Origin: Neocallimastix lanati (nom. inval.)
Taxonomy: Eukaryota > Neocallimastigomycota > Neocallimastigomycetes > Neocallimastigales > Neocallimastigaceae
DNA: 47,500 nt
Direction: 5' to 3'
Assembly: GCA_016946835.1 (NCBI GenBank)
Contig: JACVTC010000021.1
Coordinates: 1,610,001 to 1,657,500 of the forward strand
Shown here: positions 1 through 10,844 of the stretch, in pieces
Layout of the letters: every line of letters starts with the position of its first letter
Numbering within the stretch: the stretch's first letter is position 1
Notes under the pieces: generated by a model
What the model saw: only the letters and a program-made list of their open reading frames with translations
Databases searched by the model: none
What the model was told of the DNA's origin: nothing
Position numbers and translations under genes: made by a program

Positions 1-19
1 AATAAATAAATATGTAACT

Positions 20-355
20 ATAGTAATCAAACCTATTAACTTTGTTCAATCTCATTCTTTTGAAGATTCTATTTTCCATCTTAGTATGTATTCTATTCCT
101 AAGGTTTCATATTATACTTATTTTGAAATCCCATTCATTCAAAAATGATCTCTCACTTCAACCAGTTATATCTAATATGCAAACAAAAATAAGTAAGACT
201 TTATATGCATTTTCCAATTTTCTTATTAACAACAAGATACCTTTATCTTTTAAAAAACATGCTTTACAGTCTTATATTATCAGTAAAGTCCTTTATTATA
301 CCTCTCTTCTTGGTTCCAATAAAATTCGTGTTAGAAGGCATTCAATCTTTAATTA
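20..355 (+). pseudogene. LINE reverse transcriptase fragment, broken
   Basis: The plus strand encodes a piece of the palm/thumb region of the LINE RT found intact in the minus-strand elements nearby. Visible stretches include LQPVISNMQTKIS and LLGSNKIR, matching LKPIIAKMNSKI and LLGSNKKN in LINE C. Upstream residues reading VIKPINFVQSHSF correspond to the segment after the RT active site, but they lie in another frame, so at least one frameshift is present. The fragment lacks endonuclease and C-terminus. It is a dead 5'- and 3'-truncated copy. Identity to the family is clear; exact ends are approximate. Confidence 0.75.
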
Positions 356-460
356 ATACTATTATACTATGGTATATTAGTTCATCTCATAAAATTAATA
401 ATGAAACCAATAAATCAAAGAGTAATTTATCATGTAAAAAAATAAATGTTTTGTGTTTTG

Positions 461-650
461 TAATCATATAAATAACCTTCAACTAGTTCCTATAATTATT
501 ATAATTAACCCTAGTTTTCTATATTAATATAGTGTTTTTTTAAAAACTTCATATATAATCATATATAATTTCGTTACAATTTGATATTTTTTTTTTAACT
601 TAAGAATTCCCATAATCCACTTTCAGTCCAAGATTCAAGATCATGAATGA
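461..650 (-). pseudogene. Fragment of LINE ORF N-terminal region
   Basis: This stretch aligns by eye with 14682-14870 of LINE C, the part encoding its RRM-like N-terminal domain. Shared runs include ataaccttcaa, attacaatttgatat and ctttcagtccaagattcaag. Several small deletions and T-run expansions destroy the frame. It is a relic of the same LINE family, opposite in orientation to the RT fragment just before it, so at least two separate elements decayed here. Confidence 0.75.
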
Positions 651-959
651 CTTTTATGGTTATTTTCTTTCTATATATATTTATATTGTATTTATTTCAC
701 TTGGATTTGTAGCCTAATGGGAAAAAAAATTCAAATTATTAGTGAATAATTTTACTTATAATATAATCATTTTATATAAAATTGAGTTTTAATTTTTTAT
801 AGTTCTCTATTGATATCAAAGGATACTTTATCATATAGTTATTGGTGAATAAATAAAAATAGTAATGAAAATAAATTACTTGCTATAAAAAAGTGTATAT
901 GTATATGATATTAAATATCAAAAGTATATTAAAAAATTGAAAAAAAAGTATGTGAGGTA

Positions 960-1280
960 TTAGCAATGTATGTTGTTAAATGGCATACAAATACAATATG
1001 TCTTTTTTTTGAAGCCCATATTAATAGATGAACATGGAACTAGTGTCTGTGTACTTCTCGTTCTATCATTGTTAGATCCAAGTAGAGGTGCATAATATGA
1101 AACTTGTCCAATTACTATAGCTGAAAATAACATTCTTTTATAAGGGATAGGAATATGAGGATTCTTAAGAAATCCTTTTATGGAATAAAGTGCATTTCTA
1201 ACTTTATTATTCATTCGATGTATGATCGGTTTCAATTCTAAATCATTTGAAAATGGTACACCTAAGTAGATATATATATA
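960..1280 (-). pseudogene. LINE reverse transcriptase fragment, flank of LINE A
   Basis: The minus strand encodes YLGVPF...LKPIIHRMNNKVRNAL...VSYYAPLLGSN, matching the RT thumb region of LINEs A and C (YLGIPF...LKPII...YYAPLLGSN). The frame is lost after about 70 codons. Its upstream end dissolves into an ATATAT run that abuts the T-run ending LINE A, so LINE A seems to have inserted into this older copy. Only a piece of RT is present. Confidence 0.75.
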
Positions 1281-1530
1281 TATATTTTTTTTTTAACGGC
1301 AGAAAACTTGTTTCATCTTTATTAATTAAATATATGATAAAATACATGTAATAAAATAATAAAAAAAAAAAAAGATAAAAAAATAAACAAAAAATAAAAC
1401 ACAAAATAAAAATAAAATAATGGTATAATATATTCTAGTTTCATTTAATTAATATTTGTAAGACTTCACAAGGGCATTATTATACTGAAGTATAATAATT
1501 AACTTTGACTTCGCAATGTTAATCATAATT

Positions 1531-4500
1531 TTAAGATACAAAATTATGATCTTCATTGGTTGCGCTAGCCCTGCTGGCCTGTCTTACTGTTTCTTCAGCA
1601 TTGACGCTCTTGGTAGTAGTAGTACGATTCGATTTGAACCTATTGAACAAAGACCATTGCTGGCCAATAGCAATAGGTATAATCGATTGGAGAAGTGCCG
1701 CAGTAACCACTAAGAACGGAGTATCAGAATAAGCACCTGATTTCATCTGGCACTTAAATAGATCCTTCCATTCCCTTGTACTGTTATTAATACTTCGACC
1801 TCCAAGAAGGAAATTAAACACTTTTTCACACACACTAGAATCAATATACACATTATTTTCAATACTATTACTAACATTACTAAAAATACTATTACTAATA
1901 TTATTATTACTATTATAACTATTACTATTATTACTATTACTATTATCATTATTACTATTAACAATATCATTTGTTAGGTTGCCACGGTAAAAAGCATTAT
2001 ATAAAAATAAAATTTTATCATTAACTTTACTACGAGTATGATTGAAAAAGGGACAATCAATTAACCAATGACTTATCCATTGTTTATTACTTTTACAACA
2101 GGGACAAAAATTAGGACACATTTGGTCCACTATTTTTGCAGCTTTAGCAATTCTAGCATCTAATCTATATCCGCTTCGTGCTCTCAATAGCCAATAGAAA
2201 CCATATGAAAGATCAGGATAGTCATAACAAAGTTTTATAAATTTTGATGTTTCTTCGAATTTGTTTTTGTCATAAAACTCAGCTTTAATAGAATTGATTT
2301 TCATATCTCTTTTCCAATAAAAATCCTTGATTTTATTATCGTTATTACCTCTTTTCTCTAGTTTACGTTTAAGAGTTCTACTTTCTTTTGTCCATGTATA
2401 TTTTCTAGATTTTGGAATATTATTAACTAAATAGGAAATAATACAATTTGAATTTTTCCATTTATCAAAACATTTGACCTGAGACAAAGCACACTTAGCT
2501 GACAATGGAGGAATATGTAAATCTTTTGAAATAGAATATACATTAATAAATGATTTGGCTTTTTGTATACCTGCAATCCATCTTAATCCTTTATTAATTA
2601 ATTTCTGAGTATTATTTGTTCTCGTTTTATTCGAACCAAGTAAAGGTGCAAAGTAAGAGACTTTACTAAGTACATAAGAGTTAATTATAATCTTCTTAAA
2701 TGGAATAGGAATTTTGGAATTTGAAAGAAATTTACTAACAGAAAAGAGAGCTTTAGTTACTTTAGAGTTAAGTAATTTAATAATAGGTTTCAACGATAAG
2801 CTTTTATCAAATGGTATACCTAAATAGATATAACATTTAGTTATTGGAATTGGTTGACCAGCAAGATAAAAAGTAGGATCTCTTTTATTTTGAAAAAGAG
2901 GTGTGTCTGGTCGAATCACCATCGTTGCACACTTATTAATTCCAAAATTCATCATATTAAATTTAGCCCATTCATTTACCTTCTTAAGCATTTTTTTCAA
3001 CTTAGTTCTTGACGGTGCGCATAGAACAATATCATCTGTAAAGAGTCCACCACAACATCTAGATTCGCCTAAAGGAATTCCAAGTTCTGAAACATCATTA
3101 AAAATGTCATTAATAAAAAGATTGAAAAGAATTGGTGATAGTGGACAACCTTGTCTAACTCCTTTCATAATATTAAAAGATTCCGAATATTGATCATCAA
3201 TTTTAACACTAGCTTTGGATGTCAAATATAGATTTTTTATAAATTGATAACATTTACCTCTAATACCTAAAGCATCTAATTTATATAAAATATTACCTAT
3301 TGGAACAGAATCATATGCCTTTTTTAAATCTAGAAAAGCGAGGTAAGTTTCTTTATTATCATTTTTACGCCTTTGACAAATTTCTCGAATTGAAATAAAT
3401 AAACTAACACATTCTTCTTTTGTACGAAATCCAAATTGCTCTGGCCTAATAAAATTATTTTTAAGTCCATATTCCGAAATTCTTTTGGAGACTATTTTCG
3501 AAATGAGTTTAATACCATTGTTAATCAGAGAGATACCTCGATAATTGTCACAATCAGATAGATCATCTCCTTTTTTAGGAATAGATATAATACTTGCTTC
3601 ATTCCAAGAGCTAGGAAATTCTCCATTCCAAATTCTTGAGTATATCTTCTGTAAACAATTTAAACCAGAAGAAGAATTATTTACTGAATTTTCGTCCTCC
3701 GGAGGAATTAAAGCTTTATAAAATTCAATAGGAATTCCATCCGGGCCTGAAGCTTTATAATTTGGAGTAGCTAAAATTGCTTCTCTAATTTCTTCTATAT
3801 TGATGTCTTGATTTATATCCCATTCATTGTGTCTCGTATACCTGATTGTTCCATTGGAAAATTTATTAGACCATTCGATTAATGCACTATTGATATCAGA
3901 ATGACTTGAAGCAAGTTTTTTATAGTGATTGTGCCATACTTCTAACTGATCTTTAGTAGAAGTAGCTAGTTTACCATTTTTGTCCTTTACTGGAGAATTT
4001 GACATATTTTTAAATTTATCTACTTTTGCTGTTGTTTTAAGCCATTTCCAAGCTTTCTTAGGGTTATGAGATTTCATATATTCACATCCTGTATTGATCC
4101 AATGTTGGTATTCAGTTTTCCTATAAATATTACACATATGATGAATAATTTTGCACATTCTATTATATTTATCAATTAATTCTTCAAATTCATCTAAATT
4201 ATGATAAGAACCTCTTCTTTTAATGGATTTATATAATTTCATTTTGAGTTTTTGCAAATTAAATATTTTCTGCGACATATGAAAAAAAGATTTTCGAACT
4301 TCTGAAATTGACGTGATATTAAGTTCCTTAGCAATATTGAATGAAGTTGAAATAAATTTCTTAGAAATATCATCAATACTAATATTAGGATCTGGAATCA
4401 CTTCCTCTAATACACTAAAATAGTTGTTGTCAAAAATTGATTCTTTTTCATTTATACATTTTAATCTATCCCATTTAACTGTCTTTTTAGGCAGAGAGAA

Positions 4501-6000
4501 AGAATTATCTGAATTAACTGATGAAAAACATTTACCTTTTATTAATAAAGGTTTATGATCCGAAATGGGGGGAAAGTCAATAAAAGTACCATATGAAAGT
4601 AAATCTAACATATGATCATTGACAATCGCATGATCTATATCAGATTCTCTATTACCTCTACTCCATGAAATTGGGGAGCCCCATAAGGGAAGAATTTTCC
4701 AATTACTAAATTTAGAGAGCAAATTACTTAATTTCTCAGTAGGTAAATTAAAATCACCAACCAACATTGAAGGATGAGAAGAGTGACTATTTAACCAAGA
4801 CAATATTTCAATTCTAGCAGCTCTAGCATGAAGGCTATGGCCACTATGAGGTACGTACACATTACCAATAGAACATTTAGTGAAATTCCAAAAATTATAA
4901 GTATACAAGGAAATAATATACTCATAAGTGTTGTTTTCAAGAGAGGCTTGACAAGAATTATGAAACCCAATATAAAGACCTCTTTTACCGGGAATTTCAT
5001 TATTAGCTTTTTTGAAGAAATGTTTGTAGTTTTTTAATGATACTCGACATGGATATTTACTGCTAGAACCTGAACCATTTCCTGTTTCCTGAAAGCATAA
5101 GAAAAGTGGTTTGTACAATGAAATAAAGAATTCAACACTGTCTTTTTTATCAAAGTTCCATCCATTAGTATTCCAACTGACACATAGAGAAAATTCTTTA
5201 ACTGTATTATTATTAATATGAGTGTTATTAATATTATTGGAATTATTATAATTGATTGAACTGAAATTTGAATTTGAATCTGAGCTTGAAACTGAATTTA
5301 AACATAAATTTGAAATTGAACTTGAACTTGTACTTGAACTTGAACTTGAACTTGAACTTGTACTTGAACTTGTACTTGAACTTGAACTTGAAATTGTACT
5401 TGAACTTGGACTTGAACTTGAACTTGAACCTGTACTTGAACTTGTACTTAAACTTGTACTTGAACTTGAACTTGAGCTTGTACTTGAACTTGTACTTGAA
5501 CTTGAACTTGAGCTTGTACTTGAACTTGAACATGAATCTGTATTTGAACTTGAATTTGAATTTTGACTTGAATCTGCATTTGAATTTGAAGTAGTGAATA
5601 AGTTGATATTATAAGATGAATTCACTTTTTCTGATAAGGCAAAATGTTTCCTTTTGAGTGAAGAAAAACTGTATTTATGATTCCTTTTGCTACAATTAAT
5701 AACGTTAATTGAAGCATGTTTGAAACTATTAACAATACAATCAGTAATAGATGTTAATTCTTCTTCATTACCTACTATTTTAATTTTAAAGAATGCATCA
5801 TTAAAATTAGCAATACGTTTAACTGATAAAACCTTATCATTTAATTCATTCAGAGTTTTCTTTAAATGTCTTCTCATTTTGATTTCTGGCCAAGATCGAA
5901 GTCCGCGGATAAAGAGTAGTTTCGTATTCTCCATTGGTATACCGTGGCACCTTGAACCTCTAAGAATGAAATTCTGATTTCTTATAAATTGGATTTCCAT
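1531..6000 (-). CDS. LINE A endonuclease-reverse transcriptase polyprotein
   Basis: A 1489-residue protein starting at ATG. Order of parts: (1) N-terminal 110 residues with LLFIRGLRSWPEIKMR and alternating beta/alpha character resembling an RRM-like fold (inference); (2) a Ser/Thr/Asn-rich linker at about residues 130-265; (3) AP-type endonuclease with SWNTNGWN, CFQETGNG, VGDFNLP, DIDHAIVN and ISDHKPL; (4) reverse transcriptase with NYRGISLIN, LDLKKAYDSVP, GVRQGCPLSPILF and an active-site box GLFTDD (Asp989, Asp990); (5) a C-terminal CX2C-X8-HX4C knuckle (CPCC...HWLIDC). In LINEs this protein nicks the target and primes reverse transcription on it. The box is FTDD rather than the FADD of B and C; both aspartates remain. 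No internal stop, so it may be active. Confidence 0.9.
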   Translation of the reverse strand: MEIQFIRNQNFILRGSRCHGIPMENTKLLFIRGLRSWPEIKMRRHLKKTLNELNDKVLSVKRIANFNDAFFKIKIVGNEEELTSITDCIVNSFKHASINVINCSKRNHKYSFSSLKRKHFALSEKVNSSYNINLFTTSNSNADSSQNSNSSSNTDSCSSSSTSSSSSSSTSSSTSSSSSSSTSLSTSSSTGSSSSSSPSSSTISSSSSSTSSSTSSSSSSSSSTSSSSISNLCLNSVSSSDSNSNFSSINYNNSNNINNTHINNNTVKEFSLCVSWNTNGWNFDKKDSVEFFISLYKPLFLCFQETGNGSGSSSKYPCRVSLKNYKHFFKKANNEIPGKRGLYIGFHNSCQASLENNTYEYIISLYTYNFWNFTKCSIGNVYVPHSGHSLHARAARIEILSWLNSHSSHPSMLVGDFNLPTEKLSNLLSKFSNWKILPLWGSPISWSRGNRESDIDHAIVNDHMLDLLSYGTFIDFPPISDHKPLLIKGKCFSSVNSDNSFSLPKKTVKWDRLKCINEKESIFDNNYFSVLEEVIPDPNISIDDISKKFISTSFNIAKELNITSISEVRKSFFHMSQKIFNLQKLKMKLYKSIKRRGSYHNLDEFEELIDKYNRMCKIIHHMCNIYRKTEYQHWINTGCEYMKSHNPKKAWKWLKTTAKVDKFKNMSNSPVKDKNGKLATSTKDQLEVWHNHYKKLASSHSDINSALIEWSNKFSNGTIRYTRHNEWDINQDINIEEIREAILATPNYKASGPDGIPIEFYKALIPPEDENSVNNSSSGLNCLQKIYSRIWNGEFPSSWNEASIISIPKKGDDLSDCDNYRGISLINNGIKLISKIVSKRISEYGLKNNFIRPEQFGFRTKEECVSLFISIREICQRRKNDNKETYLAFLDLKKAYDSVPIGNILYKLDALGIRGKCYQFIKNLYLTSKASVKIDDQYSESFNIMKGVRQGCPLSPILFNLFINDIFNDVSELGIPLGESRCCGGLFTDDIVLCAPSRTKLKKMLKKVNEWAKFNMMNFGINKCATMVIRPDTPLFQNKRDPTFYLAGQPIPITKCYIYLGIPFDKSLSLKPIIKLLNSKVTKALFSVSKFLSNSKIPIPFKKIIINSYVLSKVSYFAPLLGSNKTRTNNTQKLINKGLRWIAGIQKAKSFINVYSISKDLHIPPLSAKCALSQVKCFDKWKNSNCIISYLVNNIPKSRKYTWTKESRTLKRKLEKRGNNDNKIKDFYWKRDMKINSIKAEFYDKNKFEETSKFIKLCYDYPDLSYGFYWLLRARSGYRLDARIAKAAKIVDQMCPNFCPCCKSNKQWISHWLIDCPFFNHTRSKVNDKILFLYNAFYRGNLTNDIVNSNNDNSNSNNSNSYNSNNNISNSIFSNVSNSIENNVYIDSSVCEKVFNFLLGGRSINNSTREWKDLFKCQMKSGAYSDTPFLVVTAALLQSIIPIAIGQQWSLFNRFKSNRTTTTKSVNAEETVRQASRASATNEDHNFVS
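5252..5600 (-). repeat. Degenerate hexanucleotide array coding a Ser-rich linker
   Basis: The plus strand shows repeated cttgaa/cttgta hexamers. On the coding strand these give TCA-AGT and ACA-AGT codon pairs, producing runs of Ser broken by Thr. The array is in frame with LINE A and joins the N-terminal domain to the endonuclease. It also creates long open shadow frames on the plus strand (alternating Leu-Glu or Leu-Asn) that are artefacts. LINE C has no such linker, so it probably arose by replication slippage in the A lineage. Confidence 0.9.
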
Positions 6001-6655
6001 AATAGTAATAAAAAACTAAAAATTAATAACTAAAAAAAAAAATAAAAAAAAGTCAATTTTTATTATAAAGTCTTGAGTATAATGAGAATTGTAATAATTT
6101 TATATCTTTTTGGAGTAAATAATTTCGATAATTAGTAGTTTGTTGAATGATTGAAAAATAATTTGATTTAGCACTTTTTTCAGTATATTATTTAAATTGA
6201 ATATCATAAAGTATTTAATGACTAAGATTGAATTGATGAAATAAAATGGCACAAAATTAGTAAAGAGTTAAATAAATTACTACAAGATTTAGAGTGAATC
6301 AATCTCTTACAACGTGATACATGAAATATATAGTTGAAATACAATTGAATACAATAGATTCTTACATGAGAATAGTAATACTACATGAAAATAGAAATAC
6401 AATGAAAATGTATTACTAATTCTTGGGTGTAACTTATTTAACAATGTTCCAAAAATGCACCATTATATTCCGCAGTGAGTGTTCACCAGAAAAATTTTAC
6501 CAATAACATTACCATTGCGAATAATGTTATTAATTAACACAAAATATAACTTTACTACTATTTTGCACCAGTACTGTGGATCTACTTTATAAGAGTAAAG
6601 TTAATTCCCCTTGCAGGCGATTTAAATACATAAATCGAGTACACCCCTGCTCGGG
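6001..6655 (-). other. LINE A 5' UTR
   Basis: AT-rich untranslated leader of LINE A between its ATG and the 5'-terminal monomer. It contains gagtgaatcaatctc followed by ttaca, which recurs in slightly altered form near 15270 in the LINE C 5' UTR. This supports common descent of the two leaders even though the coding regions have diverged. No ORF of note on either strand. Confidence 0.6.
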
Positions 6656-6732
6656 AATTAGTACACCTGATATAGGTTATTCCTTTTCCATCAACCCTCC
6701 ATGGACCTGGAAAAACAGTCCACTTCATTGGG
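6656..6732 (-). promoter_or_regulatory. LINE 5'-terminal monomer, single copy in A
   Basis: A segment of about 77 bp, GC-richer than its surroundings, starting aattagtacacctg and ending cattggg on the plus strand. It recurs nearly unchanged twice in the 5' end of LINE C. Its terminal position in two diverged elements suggests it is the internal promoter or start-site module of this family, comparable to the promoter monomers of some L1 elements. Promoter function is inference. Confidence 0.6.
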
Positions 6733-6900
6733 ATCTTCATCAATCTAATACAAAAATTCTTGGTGATATTGTTTTATTAGATTCTACTACGTTAGGTACT
6801 ACTTCTCTTTTCTATGCTACAAAAAAATTTAATAAAGATATATTTGGTGAAAGTTATACAGATAAAAATGGGGACAATTTCGAATGGTGTAATGATGATG

Positions 6901-6904
<4 letters not shown>
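6733..6904 (+). pseudogene. 5' piece of interrupted host gene ending in Asp run
   Basis: Open frame with ordinary codon use, including SNTKILGDIVLLDSTTLG and TDKNGDNFEWCN followed by GAT codons for Asp. It stops where the 70-base T tail of LINE B begins. The matching 3' piece is at 15840-15939, where the GAT run resumes. The start and upstream coding part are missing because LINE A's 5' end lies immediately before it. Product not recognised. Reading through the inserted elements would give poly-Phe from the T tail, so the gene is broken. Confidence 0.55.
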
Positions 6905-6977
<73 letters not shown>

Positions 6978-7066
6978 CTAGGAATAAACTTTATTTAATA
7001 ATATTTTTTTTTAAAAAATACATGAAATTTAAATACATGAAATTTTTTTATATTAATATTAAAAAA

Positions 7067-10000
7067 CTACGTTATGAGCTTCGAGGACGAAAAGGCCTCT
7101 AACTCTTCCCATTCATCGAAGATAACCCCATGTGGATGAAAATTATCATTCGAATCTGTATCAGAATTTCTTCTTTGCCTTATCGTTACGACGTCGACAC
7201 TCTTGACAACGGTAGGTCTAACACTATACATATCGATCATGGTGTAAAAATCACCAATCACAATAGGCATAACGTTAGTAAGGAATTCCGCAAGCCCCAC
7301 AAAATATGAAATCGGGAAAGAAGACTCGTTCGAAGGTGATTGAAAAATATTATTAATAAGTCGCCTTCTTTCCCCCGAGCCGATCTTTAAGATTTCAAAT
7401 ACTGCATTTCCGCCAAGAAGGATACACAGCACGTAAAAATTGATATTATCATCAAAATCTTCCTCTTTATCATCAGGAATGTTCAATGATTTCTCATGAA
7501 CAATTAGAGAAAAATTAATAAAAATTTCATCAACAAAGGGAATGAAATGGTGCCTAAATTCTTCAAATTTAGGACATAAAAGTATCCAGTGTGTAAAACT
7601 AGGTATGCTGTTACTCTCACCACAACAAGGGCAGTATGTTGGGCAATATTCTGATACTAGATTACTTTTAACATACGTTTTTACATCAAATTTGAATCCA
7701 CATTTAATTCGTCCAATCCAAAAAAATCCAAGAGAAAATTGTGAATATTTAAGTGATAGACGATGAATAAATTTTTTAAAACCAAATTTAAATTTCTTGT
7801 ATTTTGTAGATCTGATCGCAGGAGTGCTTGAATAATGAATATTTTCCCAGTAAAACTTCCTTATTTCTCCAGGAAGTTTATTACTGTGCTTGTGTACTGC
7901 TAAACTCCGTGCTTTTTTCGTCCATGAATAGTGAGAAAGTGTAGGTATATTTTTGACTAAATGAGAAATAATACAAGAAGAATCTTTCCACTTTTTAAAG
8001 CATCGAATCATCGCCTTAGCACAAAAACTAGCTATAGGAGGTATAGAAAGTTCCTTAGACATATTGTAAATTGAAGTATTGGAGGTTTTATTTTTAAACC
8101 CGAAACTCCAATACAAACCTCGATTAAAAGCAGTTTGAGCTTTTTCAGTATTCTTTTTATTTGAACCAAGTAAGGGAGCATAATAAAGAACTGAACTAAG
8201 GACAAAAGAAACTAGTATACGAGTTTTAAAGTAGAAAGGAACATTCCTATTGGTTAAAAATCTAAAGAAAGAGTTAACTGTATAATTAATTTTACTGTTC
8301 ATCTTAGCAATAATAGGTTTTAAATCCAACGATTCATTAAAAGGTATACCAAGATATGTATATTGATTAGTGCTTGGTATATAGTTCATACCAAGTCTAA
8401 ATGTAGGATTTTCATAATGTCTTGAAGGAATAAAATTCTTTGGTTTAACAACTAGTGTAGCGCATTTATTGATTCCAAAGGTCATTTCATTTTTAATACC
8501 CCAATCATGAGCAATATTCAAAAGGTTTTTAAGTGAAGATTTTGTAGGAGCTAATAATACAATATCATCAGCAAATAATCCACCACAACACTTTTTCTTT
8601 TCAGAAATCACACCATATCTTTTACATTTATCAAAAATATCATTGATAAATATATTGAATAAGATAGGTGAGAGAGGACACCCTTGGCGAACACCACGGT
8701 GTATTGGAAATTCTTTTGAAAGTTTACCATTAAAGTTTGCACGAGCTTTCGAGGTAAGGTATAGATTAGTAATGAATTGAAGGCATTTACCACGAATACC
8801 AAGATTATTTAGTTTAGTAAGTATATTGTAAATTGGAACTGAATCATAAGCTTTTTTAAGGTCAAGAAAGGCAAGAAAGGTAAATTTATCCTTAAATTTT
8901 CTTCTTTGACAAATTTCACGAATGGATACAAATAAACTAATACATTCTTCTTTATTTCTAAAACCAAACTGTTCTGGTCTAATTATTCCATTAGAAAAAG
9001 CATAGTCCGATATTCTTTTAGTGACAATTTTTGATAGAATTTTTAAACCTACATTGATGAGTGAAATACCACGATAATTATTACAATCTGAAAGATCCCC
9101 TTTTTTAGGAATAGAAACAATAGAAGCAGAGTTCCATTCATTAGGAAAGTCACCATCCCAAATTTTATTAAAAAGTAATAACAGACACTTTGCACAATCG
9201 GAATAAGTAACCTCTTGATTAGAGTCATCCTGAGAAGAATTTCTACTCTCAGAATTAAAAAATGCTTTAAAAAATTCTGTAGGTATACCATCAGGACCAG
9301 GTGCTTTGTTATTTTTCATTGAAAGAACAGTTGAATGAATTTCTGACATGGAAATAGGTTGATTAATATCCCATGATTCCTGAGGAGTAGAAGAATAATT
9401 AAGTAATATTTTCCAATAATTTTCATTAAGACTGTGACCAGTTATATCAGAAGCAAGTTCTTCATAGTGTTCTGCAAAACGATTGAGTTGATCTTCATGG
9501 GATACTAGAACATTACCTTCTTTATCTTTAATGTATACAGGTGATTGGGAAGGAGAGTAAGAAGGTTTAGAGATTTTCTTAAGTCCAGACCAACCACGCT
9601 GGGCATCATTATTTAAGAAACATTCGCCGATGGAATGAATCAAATATTTAAATCTAATATTCCTAATATTTCTTTTAATACTAATGATATAATCAGAAAG
9701 AACTCTATATTCTTTTGAGAGATCACAAAATTCTTGAAGATTAGACAAATCATTACTAAGTTTAAAATTTTTAATCCTTTTATAAAATAAATGTTTTTCA
9801 TGTGATAATTTCTTAATATAAGCAGGACAATGGAACGCTGAACCCTGTAAATTTGTAGGAACTCTTGCTTGAATGTCATCGCCTATTTTATTTGCTGTGT
9901 CAAGAAGTTTTTTAACCATTGTATTAGAGTCTAGATTATCATTATGTTCAAATTCATCCAGTAAACATGTGAATTTATTATGAGAGAAGATTGCTTCACG

Positions 10001-10723
10001 TTTATCCCTACAAATTCGATTAGACCACTTAATTTGTTTATCCCGAGGCGGAGTAACAAAACCATCAGGAGATATTTTTTTACAAGAAAGAATAAGCGGT
10101 AAATGGTCAGAGATGTCATTAAAAGAGTAGCATACAGAAGCAATATTCAGATAATATCTTAATTTATCGTTCACTACTATAAAATCAATACAAGAATTCT
10201 TTCCACCATTAGACCAAGTAAATTGATGACCAACCATATCCATAACAAACCATTGAGGGGAAATTCTAAGAATAAGATCTTTGAGTTGTTGCTTAGTCAT
10301 GTTGAAATCACCAACAATAGCCGAAGGGTTATTCTGATGGTTCTTGAGCCAATTAGCAAAATCAGTTTCCGCTTTTTCTCTAGAGTCTTTGTGTTTTTTG
10401 CTAGGGATGTAAATGTTCCCTAAAGAACATCTGACACCCCAAAAAGAGAATATATTTACTGAGAGTATATATCTATATTCAAAATCATCATTAGTGAATT
10501 GGCAGGAGGAGTGCACACCTATATAAAGGCCCCTCATACCAGGGATTTTTTTGTCCGCACGTCTCAGTACTGTTCTATAATGATTAAGGAATGGATATAA
10601 GTTAGAAAAGGAGTTAAGGAATGAACTATTACCGACTTCTTGAAGACAAATACAAATAGGATTAAAGATTGAATTAAAATTGGTGAGTCCGTCACGTTTT
10701 TCAGAATTCCAACCATTTATGTT

Positions 10724-10725
<2 letters not shown>
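7067..10725 (-). pseudogene. LINE B endonuclease-RT ORF, 5' truncated
   Basis: Open frame without internal stops from the junction at 10725 to the stop at 7067. It contains most of the AP endonuclease (VGDFNMTK, DIS-DHLPL), the RT (LDLKKAYDSVP, GVRQGCPLSPILF, GLFADD at about 8560-8580) and the C-terminal knuckle CPCC...HWILLC. The RRM-like N-terminus and first endonuclease strand are missing. An internal ATG at 10537 could start a protein of 1156 residues, but it lacks the front of the endonuclease. Compared with C there are scattered substitutions, many of them A/T exchanges such as Asn to Tyr. Non-autonomous remnant. Confidence 0.8.
10714..10725 (+). repeat. 12-bp target duplication of LINE C, left copy
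   Basis: The sequence catttatgttcc lies directly before the T tail of LINE C. An identical copy at 15775-15786 directly follows the opposite end of C. Joining LINE B across the pair restores continuous LINE sequence, as seen in the uninterrupted C copy near 14492-14504. Confidence 0.85.
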
Positions 10726-10757
<32 letters not shown>

Positions 10758-10844
10758 CTAGGAATAAACTTTATTTAATAATATTTTTTTAAAAAATACA
10801 TGAAATTTAAATACATGAAATTTTTTTATATTAATATTAAAAAA

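Larger units (their letters stand above)
1285..6732 (-). mobile_element. LINE A, apparently full-length non-LTR retrotransposon
   Basis: Minus-strand LINE. The 3' end is a short T-run at 1285-1294 (an A tail on the element strand), then a 3' UTR of about 235 bp, one large ORF (1531-6000) and a 5' UTR of about 730 bp. The 5' end is placed at 6732 because 6656-6732 is shared with the 5'-terminal monomers of LINE C, whose boundary is fixed by a target duplication. No matching target duplication was found: the left flank is an old LINE fragment and the right flank is host sequence, so the flanks may have been rearranged. LINE A is clearly diverged from the nearly identical B/C pair. Confidence 0.8.
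6905..10725 (-). mobile_element. LINE B, 3' part, interrupted by LINE C
   Basis: Minus-strand LINE nearly identical to LINE C over the shared length (coordinates offset by 3778). It ends in a 70-base T run (6905-6974), the A tail. The host flank is a GAT run. The left part stops at catttatgttcc (10714-10725), which is the 12-bp duplication made by LINE C. The remaining 5' bases of B lie at 15787-15839, on the other side of C, and end in a GAT run again. B is therefore a 5'-truncated copy (about 3.9 kb) inserted at GAT repeats in a host gene and later split by C. Confidence 0.85.

Noticed and set aside
5246-5594. Plus-strand and other-frame ORFs of alternating Leu-Glu, Leu-Asn or Phe-Lys
   Set aside because: They are shadows of the hexanucleotide array coding the Ser linker of LINE A.
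6576-6998. A 140-residue ORF ending in poly-Phe
   Set aside because: It joins LINE A's 5' monomer, a host gene piece and the T tail of LINE B; not one gene.
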